Origin: Levilactobacillus brevis
Lineage (GTDB): Bacteria > Bacillota > Bacilli > Lactobacillales > Lactobacillaceae
Length of the DNA: 64,000 nt
Reading direction: 5' to 3'
Assembly: GCA_021383565.1 (NCBI GenBank)
Contig: CP079699.1
Location: 558,001 to 622,000 of the forward strand
How positions within the stretch are numbered: position 1 is the stretch's first letter; each line of letters starts with the position of its first letter. The notes below the pieces were generated by a model that was not told the origin of the DNA, did no database searches, and saw only the letters and a list, made by a program, of their open reading frames with translations. The position numbers and the translations under genes were made by a program. This document shows positions 17,188-26,216 of this stretch, one piece after another.

Positions 17188-17463
17188 TACAATAGGGGAG
17201 ATTGACTTTAACCACTCTTAGCGAATTGGTTAGTCGTACTAATCACAGTGACCCGGTCCCGTCAACATGACGGAGAGTCCGCGCGGTCACGCTACCTGTA
17301 GGCCTAAAGCAATCTGACATGAATTGAAAAATCATCCAAACTAGCCACAGTGGGCTAGCCTTAAATAGGATTAGGGAATGAGTTAACCAGTCGCGTCTTT
17401 TAGCGGCGTCTCCTCCCATAGCGTTGAAATTCGGCAGGTGCGGTGTGCACCCGTCAAGGAGGA
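17188..17463 (+). promoter_or_regulatory. Promoter and long structured leader of sftA
   Basis: A TACAAT box at 17188-17193 starts a leader of about 270 bases. GATTGACTTTA (17200-17210) pairs with TAAAGCAATC (17305-17314) around two hairpins: GGTTAGT/ACTAATC at 17228-17244, and GTGACC/GGTCAC (17248-17290) which encloses CCGTCA/TGACGG. A hairpin CTAGCC/GGCTAG lies at 17341-17358. TCCTCC at 17411-17416 can pair with the ribosome-binding GGAGGA at 17458-17463. I do not recognise it as a known riboswitch. A separate small RNA starting here is another possibility. Confidence 0.55.
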
Positions 17464-17469
17464 AGAAAC

Positions 17470-20433
17470 ATGGAGCACTATGATGGACCAGCCTTTTTCC
17501 GGAAATTTGCGGTAAAGCCGAGCCCCGAACAATTAGAAGATACCACGGCCGAACGGGCCCAACGTTCCGTTAAACAGCGGCGGGAACGCAACGACCGGTT
17601 ACGGCTACGTGAACAGCGGGAGACCCAGCGCCAGCAACGCCAACAGACACCGTCCCGGCCAGCGGAACGTCCACAATCGGCGGCGTCCGTTACAGCTAAG
17701 CCCGCCGATACGCAGCCGGCACCGAGCAGTTCCGCCGAAAACTATCGGCCATTTCAGGTTACGCCAATTCCAAAGCAACTGCACTGGTCACGCCCAACCT
17801 CGGAATCGCGCCGCCGATATCGCCGATTAATTGCCAGTCTGAAGAAAACCGATCAAAGTTTTCTTCTTTTTGGTGCGGCCGATGAAATCGAAGAACCGAC
17901 CACGCCAACGGTGGCCAGTTCGGCCAGTCAGCCGGCCCAGTCATCGTCTGCGCCAGCCCAACCGACCCCGATGCCTGAAGCGACAAGTGTCCCGTCAGCA
18001 ACATCAGCTACGGCGACGGAAGCTTCTCAACCAGATCCAGCTGATAAAGCTACGCCGGTCGAACCAGCGGCTACTGCCAGTTCAGTCGCGGCGACCGTCG
18101 AAGAAACAACGGCTTCAACGACCGCGTCATCTGCAGTCAGTGCTTCTGCTGAGGCGCCGGCTAAGGTTGAAGCGATGGCTAGTTCTGAAGCTCAGTCAAC
18201 ACCGGAGTCGACGCAATCGGCACCCGCTACGTCTGGTTCTGTAGCGGCCCCAACGGAAGTCTTCTACCCACAGTCCGCGGCTTCAGCCGAAGCCAATGCA
18301 CCGCAATCTGTGGCGCCGCAACCCGAATCGACGATCGGTGGGGCAGGGGATTATTTGCCCGTGGGAACGGTTAAATCAGCGGTCCATTCGGCAGCAACTT
18401 CAACGGCTACTGACAGCGCTGCACCGGTCAGCTCAGTCGCCGCAAGCTCTGCGACGGCGCCAAGTCGTGTTGCTGTTACCGAATCATCGGCTGCGGCAGC
18501 GTCATCCGCGTCAGCCACCAGTCCGGTCAGTTCAGCGGCCGTTGTGCGCTCAACGGCTCATTTGGTTGTGAGCTCGGCTGCTGGTACGCCGGCTAGCGTT
18601 GCGTCTGCCAGCCATCAGCCAGCGGTTACGGCCGATTCGTCCGCACGACGGGTGTCGACATCGGTTGCCGATTTGAAGCCCCAGTCGGCGCCTGACACGG
18701 CAACTTTTGCGGCCGCGTCTAGCAGCGTAACCGCCTCGTCTGCGACATCCACGGCCGCCCAACGGCCAGCCGAAGTGAATCAATTGCTGGACCGTGTGCA
18801 GGCCGATCAACCTGCGTCGTCAGCTACTGCGTCCGTAAAACCCAAAGCCAAACCGGCTCGCGGTCTGGGACATTCTCTTGGGGATATCATGCAAGAAGAG
18901 GGTAACGACCAGCGGAATCTGGCCCTATTTGACCGGCCAAGCACGCCGGCAGTTGCGGCCGAAGAAGCCGAGGAGCAGCCTGCCCGCGGGTATCATTTCC
19001 CAGACGTTAGCTTACTCCCTAAGCCAGTAGTGCCCGACGAGGAAGCCTTAGACGAATGGATCGAACACCAAGCCGAGGTGCTGGACGAAACGTTGAGTGC
19101 CTTTCACGTGGACGCCCACGTCACCGACTGGACGGTGGGTCCAACCGTGACACAGTTCCAGATTAGTTTGGCGCTCGGCGTCAAGGTCAATAAGATTACG
19201 AATTTAAATGATGATCTGAAGTTGGCCTTAGCTGCCAAGGATATTCGAATCGAGGCCCCAATTCCCGGGAAGACCACGGTCGGTATTGAAATTCCGAACG
19301 TGAAGTCCCGACCGGTCATGCTCTCCGAAATTTTGAACTCACCAGCCTTTAAGAAGAGTGAATCACCGTTGACGGTGGCACTCGGAGTCGATTTATTTGG
19401 GCAGCCGCAAGTCACTGATCTGCGGAAGATGCCGCACGGTTTAATCGCCGGGGCCACGGGTTCCGGAAAGAGTGTGTTCATCAACTCCTTGCTGCTATCA
19501 ATTCTGTACAAGGCAACGCCGGCCCAGGTCAAGCTCTTGTTGATTGACCCCAAGGCCGTTGAAATGGCGCCGTATGATGGGTTGCCACATCTCTTGTCGC
19601 CCGTCATCTCCGATCCGAAGGCGGCCGCAGCGGCCCTTAAATGGGTGGTTACCGAGATGGACCAACGCTACGAGAAGTTGGCCGCGGCGGGGGTTCGGAA
19701 CATCGAGCAATTCAACGATCGTGCCGATGCCAATGACGAGCCGTCTTTGAAGATGCCTTACATCGTGATTATTATCGACGAGCTGGCCGATCTGATGATG
19801 ATGGCCGCTAGCGAAGTTCAAGACTATATCGTCCGGATTACGCAAAAGGCGCGGGCCGCCGGCATTCATTTGCTGGTCGCCACCCAACGGCCTAGCGTGG
19901 ACATTGTGACCGGGACCATCAAGAACAACATTCCAACGCGGATCGCCTTCATGGTGTCCAGCCAGATTGACTCACGGACCATTCTGGATACGGCGGGTGC
20001 CGAAAGCCTGCTGGGTCGCGGGGACATGTTGTATCTGGGCAATGGGGCCAGTCAGCCGATGCGGCTGCAAGGGGCCTTCGTTGAATCCGAAGTCGATGCC
20101 ATCACTGACTTTGTGCGGACGCAGGGTAAACCGCATTACGCGTTTGAACCCAAGGGACTCCTACAACGGGAGACCGCCGAGGAGAACCAAGACGAACTGT
20201 TACCGAAGGTTCTCGACTACATCGCTCAGGAAAAGACGGTGTCAACGTCTAAGCTACAGCGAGTCTTCTCGATTGGCTACAACCGTGCCGCTAACCTGAT
20301 TGATGACCTGGAACAGCGCCACTACGTCTCCCCACAACACGGCTCCAAGCCACGCGAGGTTTATCTGACGCCGGACGATTTAGGAAAGAACTTACCGGAG
20401 CCGCACGATAAAGATGCACCTTCTTCATTGTAA
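17470..20433 (+). CDS. sftA: DNA translocase SftA (FtsK/SpoIIIE family)
   Basis: 987 residues. The N-terminus lacks membrane segments, as in Bacillus SftA and unlike FtsK or SpoIIIE. A low-complexity Ala/Ser/Thr/Pro/Gln linker of some 400 residues follows (about 60-470). The motor has Walker A GATGSGKS at residues 661-668 and Walker B VIIIDELADL near 766. A C-terminal winged-helix gamma domain contains SIGYNRAANLIDDLE. Family role: ATP-driven DNA pumping that clears the chromosome from the division septum, working with FtsZ. ATG 17470 has AAGGAGG. murC follows, the same order as in Bacillus. Confidence 0.95.
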   Translation: MEHYDGPAFFRKFAVKPSPEQLEDTTAERAQRSVKQRRERNDRLRLREQRETQRQQRQQTPSRPAERPQSAASVTAKPADTQPAPSSSAENYRPFQVTPIPKQLHWSRPTSESRRRYRRLIASLKKTDQSFLLFGAADEIEEPTTPTVASSASQPAQSSSAPAQPTPMPEATSVPSATSATATEASQPDPADKATPVEPAATASSVAATVEETTASTTASSAVSASAEAPAKVEAMASSEAQSTPESTQSAPATSGSVAAPTEVFYPQSAASAEANAPQSVAPQPESTIGGAGDYLPVGTVKSAVHSAATSTATDSAAPVSSVAASSATAPSRVAVTESSAAAASSASATSPVSSAAVVRSTAHLVVSSAAGTPASVASASHQPAVTADSSARRVSTSVADLKPQSAPDTATFAAASSSVTASSATSTAAQRPAEVNQLLDRVQADQPASSATASVKPKAKPARGLGHSLGDIMQEEGNDQRNLALFDRPSTPAVAAEEAEEQPARGYHFPDVSLLPKPVVPDEEALDEWIEHQAEVLDETLSAFHVDAHVTDWTVGPTVTQFQISLALGVKVNKITNLNDDLKLALAAKDIRIEAPIPGKTTVGIEIPNVKSRPVMLSEILNSPAFKKSESPLTVALGVDLFGQPQVTDLRKMPHGLIAGATGSGKSVFINSLLLSILYKATPAQVKLLLIDPKAVEMAPYDGLPHLLSPVISDPKAAAAALKWVVTEMDQRYEKLAAAGVRNIEQFNDRADANDEPSLKMPYIVIIIDELADLMMMAASEVQDYIVRITQKARAAGIHLLVATQRPSVDIVTGTIKNNIPTRIAFMVSSQIDSRTILDTAGAESLLGRGDMLYLGNGASQPMRLQGAFVESEVDAITDFVRTQGKPHYAFEPKGLLQRETAEENQDELLPKVLDYIAQEKTVSTSKLQRVFSIGYNRAANLIDDLEQRHYVSPQHGSKPREVYLTPDDLGKNLPEPHDKDAPSSL

Positions 20434-20491
20434 AGTGAATAGACCTCACCTCGTTTTAAACGCACTCTGGCTTTTAAGGGGTGGGGGGATA

Positions 20492-20500
20492 TGCTAGAAT
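20492..20500 (+). promoter_or_regulatory. Possible murC promoter
   Basis: TGCTAGAAT is an extended -10; no good -35 is visible. Confidence 0.4.
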
Positions 20501-20573
20501 GGAAAAAGAGTCACTCGTATGGTTAATGGCGTCCTGTGGCCGAACCGCAAAGAGTAGAAAAGAGGATCATTTA

Positions 20574-21905
20574 ATGGATAACGCAACGGTTTATCATTTT
20601 GTTGGAATTAAAGGATCAGGGATGAGTGCCCTTGCCCTGATTTTACATGATAAGGGATTCAAGGTTCAGGGTTCAGATATTACCCAGTACACGTTCACCC
20701 AGCGTGGCCTGGAAAAGGCGGGCATCAAAGTCATGGACTTTGACGAAGCCAACATTCACGAAGGGTTGACGGTGATTGCCGGTAACTCCTTCACGGATGA
20801 TCATCCGGAAATCAAGAAGGCCCGCGCCATGGGGCTCCCCGTTTACCGTTACCATGAATTTTTAGGTCATTTGATTGAAGGCTATACCAGCATCGGGATT
20901 GCCGGTGCGCACGGGAAGACCAGCACTACTGGTCTGTTGTCTCACGTCCTGAGTGGCGTGGCCCCAACATCTTATCTGATCGGTGATGGGACCGGTAAAG
21001 GTACGCCGAATGCCCGGTTCTTCGTTTACGAAGCCGATGAATACCGGCGGCACTTCCTGGCAACCAAGCCCGATTATGCCATCATGACCAATATTGACTT
21101 CGACCATCCCGATTACTACACGGGGATCGACGATGTTTACAGCGCCTTCGAGACTTGGGCTAACCAAGTGAAGAAGGGGATCTTCGCCTGGGGTGACGAT
21201 CCGGAGCTACGGAAATTAAAGACGGACGTGCCGGTCTACTACTACGGGACCAACGACCGCGACGATTTCCAAGCCAAGAACATCAAGCGTTCGACGACTG
21301 GCTCAACCTTTGACGTGTACCATGGCGGCAAGAACCTCGGCAACTTCGAGATTCATCTGTACGGGGAACACAACGTGCTGAACAGTCTGGCCGTGATTGC
21401 CGTTTCCTACTTCGAAAAGGTCAGCATGGATGAAATCAAGCGTGAATTGGCCGACTTCAAGGGCGTTAAGCGTCGGTTCACTGAACGGAAATTAGCCGAC
21501 ATGACCATCATCGATGACTATGCGCACCATCCATCCGAAATCAAGGCTACCCTGGACGCCGCACGGCAGAAGTACCCGGATAAGGAGATCATCGCGGTCT
21601 TCCAGCCCCACACTTTCAGCCGGACAATTGCCCTGATGGATGACTTCGCCAAGAGCCTTAATTTGGCAGATAAGGTCTTCTTGACCAACATCTTTAGCTC
21701 CGCACGGGAAACGCAAGGCGCCGTCTCCAGTAAGGACTTGGCCGCTAAGATTGCCAAGGGTGGCGAGATTCTGACGGTCGACAACATGTCGCCACTCCTG
21801 GACTTCCACGATGCCGTGGTTGTCTTCATGGGAGCCGGGGACGTTCAGAAGTATGAACGGTCCTACGAAGAATTACTGAGTCATTTATCATTGAAGAATA
21901 ACTAA
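20574..21905 (+). CDS. murC: UDP-N-acetylmuramate-L-alanine ligase
   Basis: A 443-residue cytoplasmic Mur ligase adding the first stem residue, L-alanine, to UDP-MurNAc with ATP. The N-terminal Rossmann motif [13 protein letters not shown], the P-loop [13 protein letters not shown] near residue 105, and [16 protein letters not shown] in the C-terminal domain identify MurC rather than MurD, E or F. ATG 20574 follows AGAGG; upstream in-frame codons lack support. Its length is typical. Confidence 0.97.
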   Translation: MDNATVYHFVGIKGSGMSALALILHDKGFKVQGSDITQYTFTQRGLEKAGIKVMDFDEANIHEGLTVIAGNSFTDDHPEIKKARAMGLPVYRYHEFLGHLIEGYTSIGIAGAHGKTSTTGLLSHVLSGVAPTSYLIGDGTGKGTPNARFFVYEADEYRRHFLATKPDYAIMTNIDFDHPDYYTGIDDVYSAFETWANQVKKGIFAWGDDPELRKLKTDVPVYYYGTNDRDDFQAKNIKRSTTGSTFDVYHGGKNLGNFEIHLYGEHNVLNSLAVIAVSYFEKVSMDEIKRELADFKGVKRRFTERKLADMTIIDDYAHHPSEIKATLDAARQKYPDKEIIAVFQPHTFSRTIALMDDFAKSLNLADKVFLTNIFSSARETQGAVSSKDLAAKIAKGGEILTVDNMSPLLDFHDAVVVFMGAGDVQKYERSYEELLSHLSLKNN

Positions 21906-21917
21906 AGTTAAATACGT

Positions 21918-21950
21918 GTGTCCACTGGCGCTGGCTGGTGGGCATTTTTT
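21918..21950 (+). terminator. Probable murC terminator
   Basis: GTCCACTGGC and GCTGGTGGGC form an imperfect stem followed by six T residues. Confidence 0.55.
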
Positions 21951-21960
21951 AGATTAGCGG

Positions 21961-22480
21961 CCAAAGGTTGAAAGTTTGCGAATACGCTCCAGCCTCCAGC
22001 TGGCAAGGTTAACCGCCATTAAACGAGTTAACACCACCTGCGGCTGCCAGAGATTCCGGCGCTGTGGGGACCGCCTGTGGCCTGAGAAGCGGTCCTCCGG
22101 CTCGGTTTGAAGCCTAGCAAAATTCGCCAGTCTCCAAACACGTCTCGCGCTGTAAGCTGACTCAGAACGTCAGCTAATACCGCTGTCACGGCTACCTCCA
22201 TCTCTGGCTGCCTCCGGTTACGGAAGATGAAAGCCACCAAATAGATAATTACATCGCTGAAGTAGCGATGCTCGACCGGTTTAATTGGATACGCCTCACG
22301 TAGCCGTGAGTGAGGCAAATTTGGCCTCAGCCGTGGGATTTTCCAAGGGTTCTGCTTGGAAAATGGCGTCTTTGAGACGCGGGCTGACGGCTCAAAGCGA
22401 GGAACAAGACCGTTCTTTGGCTTGTCCCGTCCTGCCCACCGCGATCCAGGCCAAATTTGGCGAACGGTAAGGCGGTCAGC
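21961..22480 (-). mobile_element. Intergenic cloverleaf repeat, copy E
   Basis: In reverse orientation. It begins with the terminal repeat CAAAGGTTGAAAG, runs through the second module and reaches the cloverleaf core at 22317-22458: closing helix 22317-22327/22448-22458, hairpins 22338-22347/22355-22364, 22370-22376/22391-22397 and 22401-22408/22421-22428. The closing helix reads AAATTTGGCCT, a paired change from copies A and B. The other end diverges after 22480, so no direct repeat can be shown. Confidence 0.8.
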
Positions 22481-22554
22481 CCTAGCTAGTCGTGACAGCG
22501 AAGGCAGGTTATAATCGCAGCAGTTCCGGGTACGACGTTGCCTGTTAACTTTAG

Positions 22555-22582
22555 TTGACGGGCGCTAAAAATCTGCTATAAA
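22555..22582 (+). promoter_or_regulatory. Promoter of the Crp/Fnr-phosphorylase-pnuC operon
   Basis: TTGACG and TATAAA are spaced by 16 bases. Confidence 0.55.
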
Positions 22583-22659
22583 TAGATATGAATCCGGTTT
22601 CGCCGTTTAGGCGAGTTGTCGAGGACAAGTGTCCCGAAAAAAGTTAAAAAGCCGATAAT

Positions 22660-22671
22660 TTTCACGTGAAA
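22660..22671. promoter_or_regulatory. Perfect 12-bp palindrome upstream of the Crp/Fnr gene
   Basis: TTTCACGTGAAA lies in the leader, downstream of the promoter. A second dyad, GGACAAGTGTCC, is at 22623-22634. They may be operator sites; no binding is shown. Confidence 0.4.
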
Positions 22672-22748
22672 GCGGATACATTTAGAGACTCCCGTCATTG
22701 GGATCTTCGCTGAATTTTGCTAATCTTATTACATAAGGAGTTGTTGAC

Positions 22749-23414
22749 GTGACGATGGAGGATTTGTCACTACTAATGGACCAACAACCGGTCTTACAGC
22801 AAGTGTTGCGGACGTGTCCGCTACATATCGTGCGGGCGTTTCAGATTGAACGCTATGCGGTCGGTACTTTTCAGTTTTTACAAGGTTCGCAATATGACAA
22901 TACTTATATTGTGGCCGAAGGAAAGGTTAAGATTTACTTAACGTCAGCCGGTGGCAAGGCCGTAGTGTTGGATATTTACGAGCCGGGCGCGTTTGTCGGG
23001 GAACAAGAAGCCTTACTGGACAAGCCTTACAGTGCGTCGGTGGTTAACTTGACGCCGGTGACCGTGCTGAAGATTTCCAATGTTCTGTTCAAAACTTGGT
23101 TGACGGAAGATCACCATTTTTCCCAGGAACTAGTCTATAATTTGGCTAACCAGATTTACACGCTAACCAATCGTACGGAACGCTACAGTCTGCACTCGGC
23201 ACTGGACCAGACGATTTCCTATCTCATCTGGGCGACGCGGCGTAAACAGGTGGTGACGCGGGCTAACCTGCTAAACGAGATTGATACGTCAAGCCGTAAT
23301 CTCAATCGAATTCTCAAGCAACTCCGCGACTTAGACGTCATTGCAATCGACAAGTCGGCCATTCGCGTGACGGACTTGCCGCAATTGTTGACCATTTTAA
23401 GAAATGAGGGATAG
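22749..23414 (+). CDS. Crp/Fnr-family transcription regulator
   Basis: 221 residues. The N-terminal cyclic-nucleotide-binding-type beta roll (about 20-125) contains YIVAEGKVKIYLTSAGGKAVV and GAFVGEQEALLDKPYSASV. A C-terminal winged helix follows, with TRANLLNEIDTSSRNLNRILKQL as the recognition region. No cysteine cluster of the FNR iron-sulphur type is visible. The start is GTG 22749, eight bases after AAGGAG. It is the first gene of an operon with a nucleoside phosphorylase two bases downstream and a PnuC transporter, so it probably controls that pathway. Confidence 0.85.
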   Translation: MTMEDLSLLMDQQPVLQQVLRTCPLHIVRAFQIERYAVGTFQFLQGSQYDNTYIVAEGKVKIYLTSAGGKAVVLDIYEPGAFVGEQEALLDKPYSASVVNLTPVTVLKISNVLFKTWLTEDHHFSQELVYNLANQIYTLTNRTERYSLHSALDQTISYLIWATRRKQVVTRANLLNEIDTSSRNLNRILKQLRDLDVIAIDKSAIRVTDLPQLLTILRNEG

Positions 23415-23416
23415 AC

Positions 23417-24142
23417 ATGACGGAACCAGAACCACATACACAGTTGTTACCGACGATTAATACGGATAGCGCCATCATTATGGGGGACCCGGCGCGCGTT
23501 GACCGGAGTCGTCAATACTTAGAAGATGTCGAGGACTGGGCATTTAACCGCGAGTACAAGTCCATTCTGGGGACGTATCAGGGTAAACGCGTGCTGGTGA
23601 TGTCCACCGGGATCGGGGCGCCATCCGCCGGCATCGCCGTGGAGGAACTCAACAACGTTGGAGTTAAGAAGGTCATTCGCGTGGGCTCGGCCGGGGCGAT
23701 GCAACCGGGGATTGCATTGGGTAAGTTGATTATCGGCGAAGGGGTGGTCAGAGATGACGGCCTGACTGGCAAATACGTGCCGAACATTTATCCCGCCGTA
23801 CCGGCCTTTCGGTTGCTGGCGTTGGCCCACTACTATGCGCCGGAAGCCTATTACGGTATCATTCGCTCGCATGACGGTTTCTACATGGATGACAACGCCA
23901 AGAACGAGGCCTTTTGGTCGGACAAGGGGATCTTGGGCGCCGATATGGAGTCCGGGGCCTTGATGGTCATCGGTCGTCAACGGGGAATGGAAACGCTGTC
24001 GATCTTGAATAATGTGGTGCTCTATGAAGGTGACCTCGCGGCGGGCGTTAGCGATCTATCCAATGGGGATGATCTGATGGCCCAAGGCGAAGCGGATTCC
24101 ATCAAGTTAGCGTTAAACATTTTGAGTGATCAGTCACTTTAA
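23417..24142 (+). CDS. Nucleoside phosphorylase (uridine phosphorylase-like)
   Basis: A 241-residue NP-I family enzyme that splits nucleosides with phosphate into base and (deoxy)ribose-1-phosphate. IIMGDPARVDR near residue 20 is a phosphate-binding loop, VIRVGSAGAMQP near 89 is the central motif and GADMESGALMVIG near 175 is the nucleoside-binding glutamate segment. Sequence alone does not fix uridine, purine or nicotinamide riboside as substrate. Its place between a Crp/Fnr regulator and a PnuC transporter suggests that it acts on an imported nucleoside. Confidence 0.88.
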   Translation: MTEPEPHTQLLPTINTDSAIIMGDPARVDRSRQYLEDVEDWAFNREYKSILGTYQGKRVLVMSTGIGAPSAGIAVEELNNVGVKKVIRVGSAGAMQPGIALGKLIIGEGVVRDDGLTGKYVPNIYPAVPAFRLLALAHYYAPEAYYGIIRSHDGFYMDDNAKNEAFWSDKGILGADMESGALMVIGRQRGMETLSILNNVVLYEGDLAAGVSDLSNGDDLMAQGEADSIKLALNILSDQSL

Positions 24143-24172
24143 AACCAACGAATAGTCAAAGGGGAGTTTACG

Positions 24173-24898
24173 ATGGACAATGTTAAACAACACAACTGGT
24201 GGTACAACCAGCTCTTTACCAACTGGAAGAAGTTTGAAGTCATCTACGTGACAATTTTGATTCTGCTGCAACTGGTGGTCTACATGATCGTACCCGATAG
24301 TTTCATCGGGATGGTCTCCGGGGTTGGCGGGGTGCTGTGCCTGGTCTATGGTATGAAGGGCCGAAAAATTTCGTTTATCTTTGGTCTGGTGCAGTGCCTG
24401 GCGATGACGTACGTTGCTTGGATTAGCCACGCCTATGGGTCATTTGCGATGGATATTATTTATGTTATTTCACAACCCATCGGCTGGTACATGTGGGGCC
24501 ATGACGAGGCCACCCATTCGTTCAAGCGGAATACGCGGCGGTGGATTTTCATCGGTGCGTTCGTAGCCTGGGCCATCGGTTGGGTGGTCTTAGCCGCTTT
24601 AAACGGTCAACTGCCGTACTTCGATTCCGTGAACTTCGTGGTCAGCATCATCGCCCAACTGCTCTACATCCTGAAGTACAAGGAAAATTGGTCGCTGTGG
24701 ATCGTGGTCAACATCGCCAACGTCTTGTACTGGAGCATCCTGACCGTGCAGATTCTGATTGGGGCGACAAGCATTGGGACGCTAGGGGCCAACCTGTCTC
24801 AAGTTGCCTTACAAGCTGCCTTACTCTTCAACTCAATCTATGCCAACAAGGTTTGGGCAAGCGGTGAAGCCGACAATGAAGGTGGCGCCGGTAAATAA
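24173..24898 (+). CDS. pnuC: PnuC-family nucleoside/vitamin transporter
   Basis: A 241-residue membrane protein with about seven hydrophobic segments and the family-typical QPIGWYMWG near residue 102 and aromatic-rich LWIVVNIANVLYWSI near 178. PnuC proteins carry out facilitated diffusion, trapping the substrate by later phosphorylation or cleavage. Members move nicotinamide riboside, thiamine, riboflavin or deoxynucleosides. The phosphorylase next to it favours nicotinamide riboside or a deoxynucleoside. ATG follows GGGGAG. It is the last gene of the operon, with a strong terminator behind it. Confidence 0.85.
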   Translation: MDNVKQHNWWYNQLFTNWKKFEVIYVTILILLQLVVYMIVPDSFIGMVSGVGGVLCLVYGMKGRKISFIFGLVQCLAMTYVAWISHAYGSFAMDIIYVISQPIGWYMWGHDEATHSFKRNTRRWIFIGAFVAWAIGWVVLAALNGQLPYFDSVNFVVSIIAQLLYILKYKENWSLWIVVNIANVLYWSILTVQILIGATSIGTLGANLSQVALQAALLFNSIYANKVWASGEADNEGGAGK

Positions 24899-24934
24899 TT
24901 GCCCGCAATAGAAACTTAATAATTCGGATTTTGC

Positions 24935-24964
24935 AGGGGAGCGACGCGGGTCGCTCCCCTTTTT
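24935..24964 (+). terminator. Terminator of the pnuC operon
   Basis: AGGGGAGCGAC pairs perfectly with GTCGCTCCCCT around a four-base loop, followed by T residues. Confidence 0.92.
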
Positions 24965-25097
24965 GCTGGGCTTGTCCGCGACAGATTACTTGTATTTGGT
25001 CAGAGATTTGATAGAATATACTCTAATAAACCCAGAAGTTGTGCCGTAATTGGACGGTACTCAGCTGGGAAAGTTTGGACAAAAAAGGAGCGTTTCA

Positions 25098-25802
25098 ATG
25101 AACAACTATGAACAGCAACCCCGTCAAACGATTAATACCGAGGTCGGCCTGAATGGTTTCATGACTAAGATGTTTGGGTGGATGGGCTTGTCTGTGCTGG
25201 TATCTGCTGTGACGGCTTTTGTTATGGCAACCCAGTTCAGCGGGACCTTACAAAACCTCAGTGGTGGATCGATGATTCTGCCCCTCATCGTGTGGTTTGT
25301 TTTACCCTTCGTGATTAGCGGACAATCGATGAAACGTCCAACGGTTGCCTTTGTTGGCTTGATGGTCTACGCGGTGGTGACCGGGGCCGTCTTCTCAATC
25401 TACACGTTGATTTATAGTCAGACTTCGATTGCGGCCGCTTTTGTTTCTAGTGCCGCCGTCTTCCTGACGATGGCAACGATTGGGGTCACGACCAAGAAAG
25501 ACTTGACGCGAATCGGGACGCAAGCTTCAGCTGCCTTAATCGGGTTGATTGTGGCCATGGTGATTAACATCTTCCTGCAGAGCTCACTGATTGCCATGAT
25601 CTTCTCCTTCATCGCCGTGATTATCTTCGCCGCCCTGACGGCTTGGGATACGCAACGGATGAAGAAGATGTACCTCAAGTATGGTGACCAAGTGTCCAGC
25701 ACGGGACTGGCCATCAACGGGGCCTTACAACTATACTTGGATTTCGTTAACTTATTCTTACAACTCTTACAAATCTTCGGATTATTTGGCGGTAGAGACT
25801 AA
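25098..25802 (+). CDS. Bax inhibitor-1/YccA family membrane protein
   Basis: 234 residues with seven hydrophobic segments. The family-typical end AALTAWDTQRMKKMYLKYGD is followed by LAINGALQLYLDFVNLFLQLLQIFG. Bacterial members (YetJ in Bacillus) act as pH-sensitive calcium leak channels; whether this one does is unproven. ATG 25098 follows AAAGGAG; an upstream in-frame start has no binding site. It is monocistronic. Confidence 0.9.
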   Translation: MNNYEQQPRQTINTEVGLNGFMTKMFGWMGLSVLVSAVTAFVMATQFSGTLQNLSGGSMILPLIVWFVLPFVISGQSMKRPTVAFVGLMVYAVVTGAVFSIYTLIYSQTSIAAAFVSSAAVFLTMATIGVTTKKDLTRIGTQASAALIGLIVAMVINIFLQSSLIAMIFSFIAVIIFAALTAWDTQRMKKMYLKYGDQVSSTGLAINGALQLYLDFVNLFLQLLQIFGLFGGRD

Positions 25803-25824
25803 TCGTCAGGTTACTGAAAGGATC

Positions 25825-25862
25825 AAGCGAGGTATCGGCAAAGGCTGGTACTTCGCTTTTTG
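25825..25862 (+). terminator. Terminator of the Bax-inhibitor gene
   Basis: AAGCGAGGTA pairs, with G-U pairs, with TACTTCGCTT, followed by five T residues. Confidence 0.7.
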
Positions 25863-26216
25863 TATCTAACAGCTAAACCGTGTGGCCAGTGAAGAAACTG
25901 GCTATCAGTGAAGTTGCGAGGCTGGCATGAAAATTGCTTAGGTCATTCGATTCAGCTTGGGTAGACGATGAATGCCTAATTTGTGGGATTATGTATAATA
26001 CAATCAGGAAAGACGGCTATCGAATTGAAATCGTTTCGAATCGAATGACATTTTGCCCAGCAGACACGGGCAACTGGGGAGCGGCAAGGCGTGGCAAGCT
26101 AGTTTGAGGAAAATCAACGTAAAGTCGGTTTTCATTTCGGATTTGCGCCCATCTTTGGTAAAATGTAAGCAGAATACGCGAGTGGCCGCTGATAAGCCAC
26201 TCGGGAGGAGCGAATT
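25863..26216 (+). promoter_or_regulatory. polA upstream region
   Basis: About 350 bases without a gene. TATAAT at 25994-25999 is a likely -10. CATTCGATTC (25944-25953) and GAATCGAATG (26038-26047) are perfect inverted repeats on either side of it. CGAGTGGC/GCCACTCG (26179-26203) forms a hairpin that ends directly before the GGAGGAG ribosome binding site of polA. Confidence 0.45.

Noticed and set aside
17200-17460. 6S RNA or RNase P RNA in front of sftA
   Set aside because: I see neither the long open-promoter-like helix of 6S nor the conserved RNase P core, and no terminator ends it before sftA. It is kept as an unclassified leader.
26025-26040. Catabolite-response (cre) site TTGAAATCGTTTCGA upstream of polA
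   Set aside because: One key position deviates from the consensus and polA is not an expected CcpA target.
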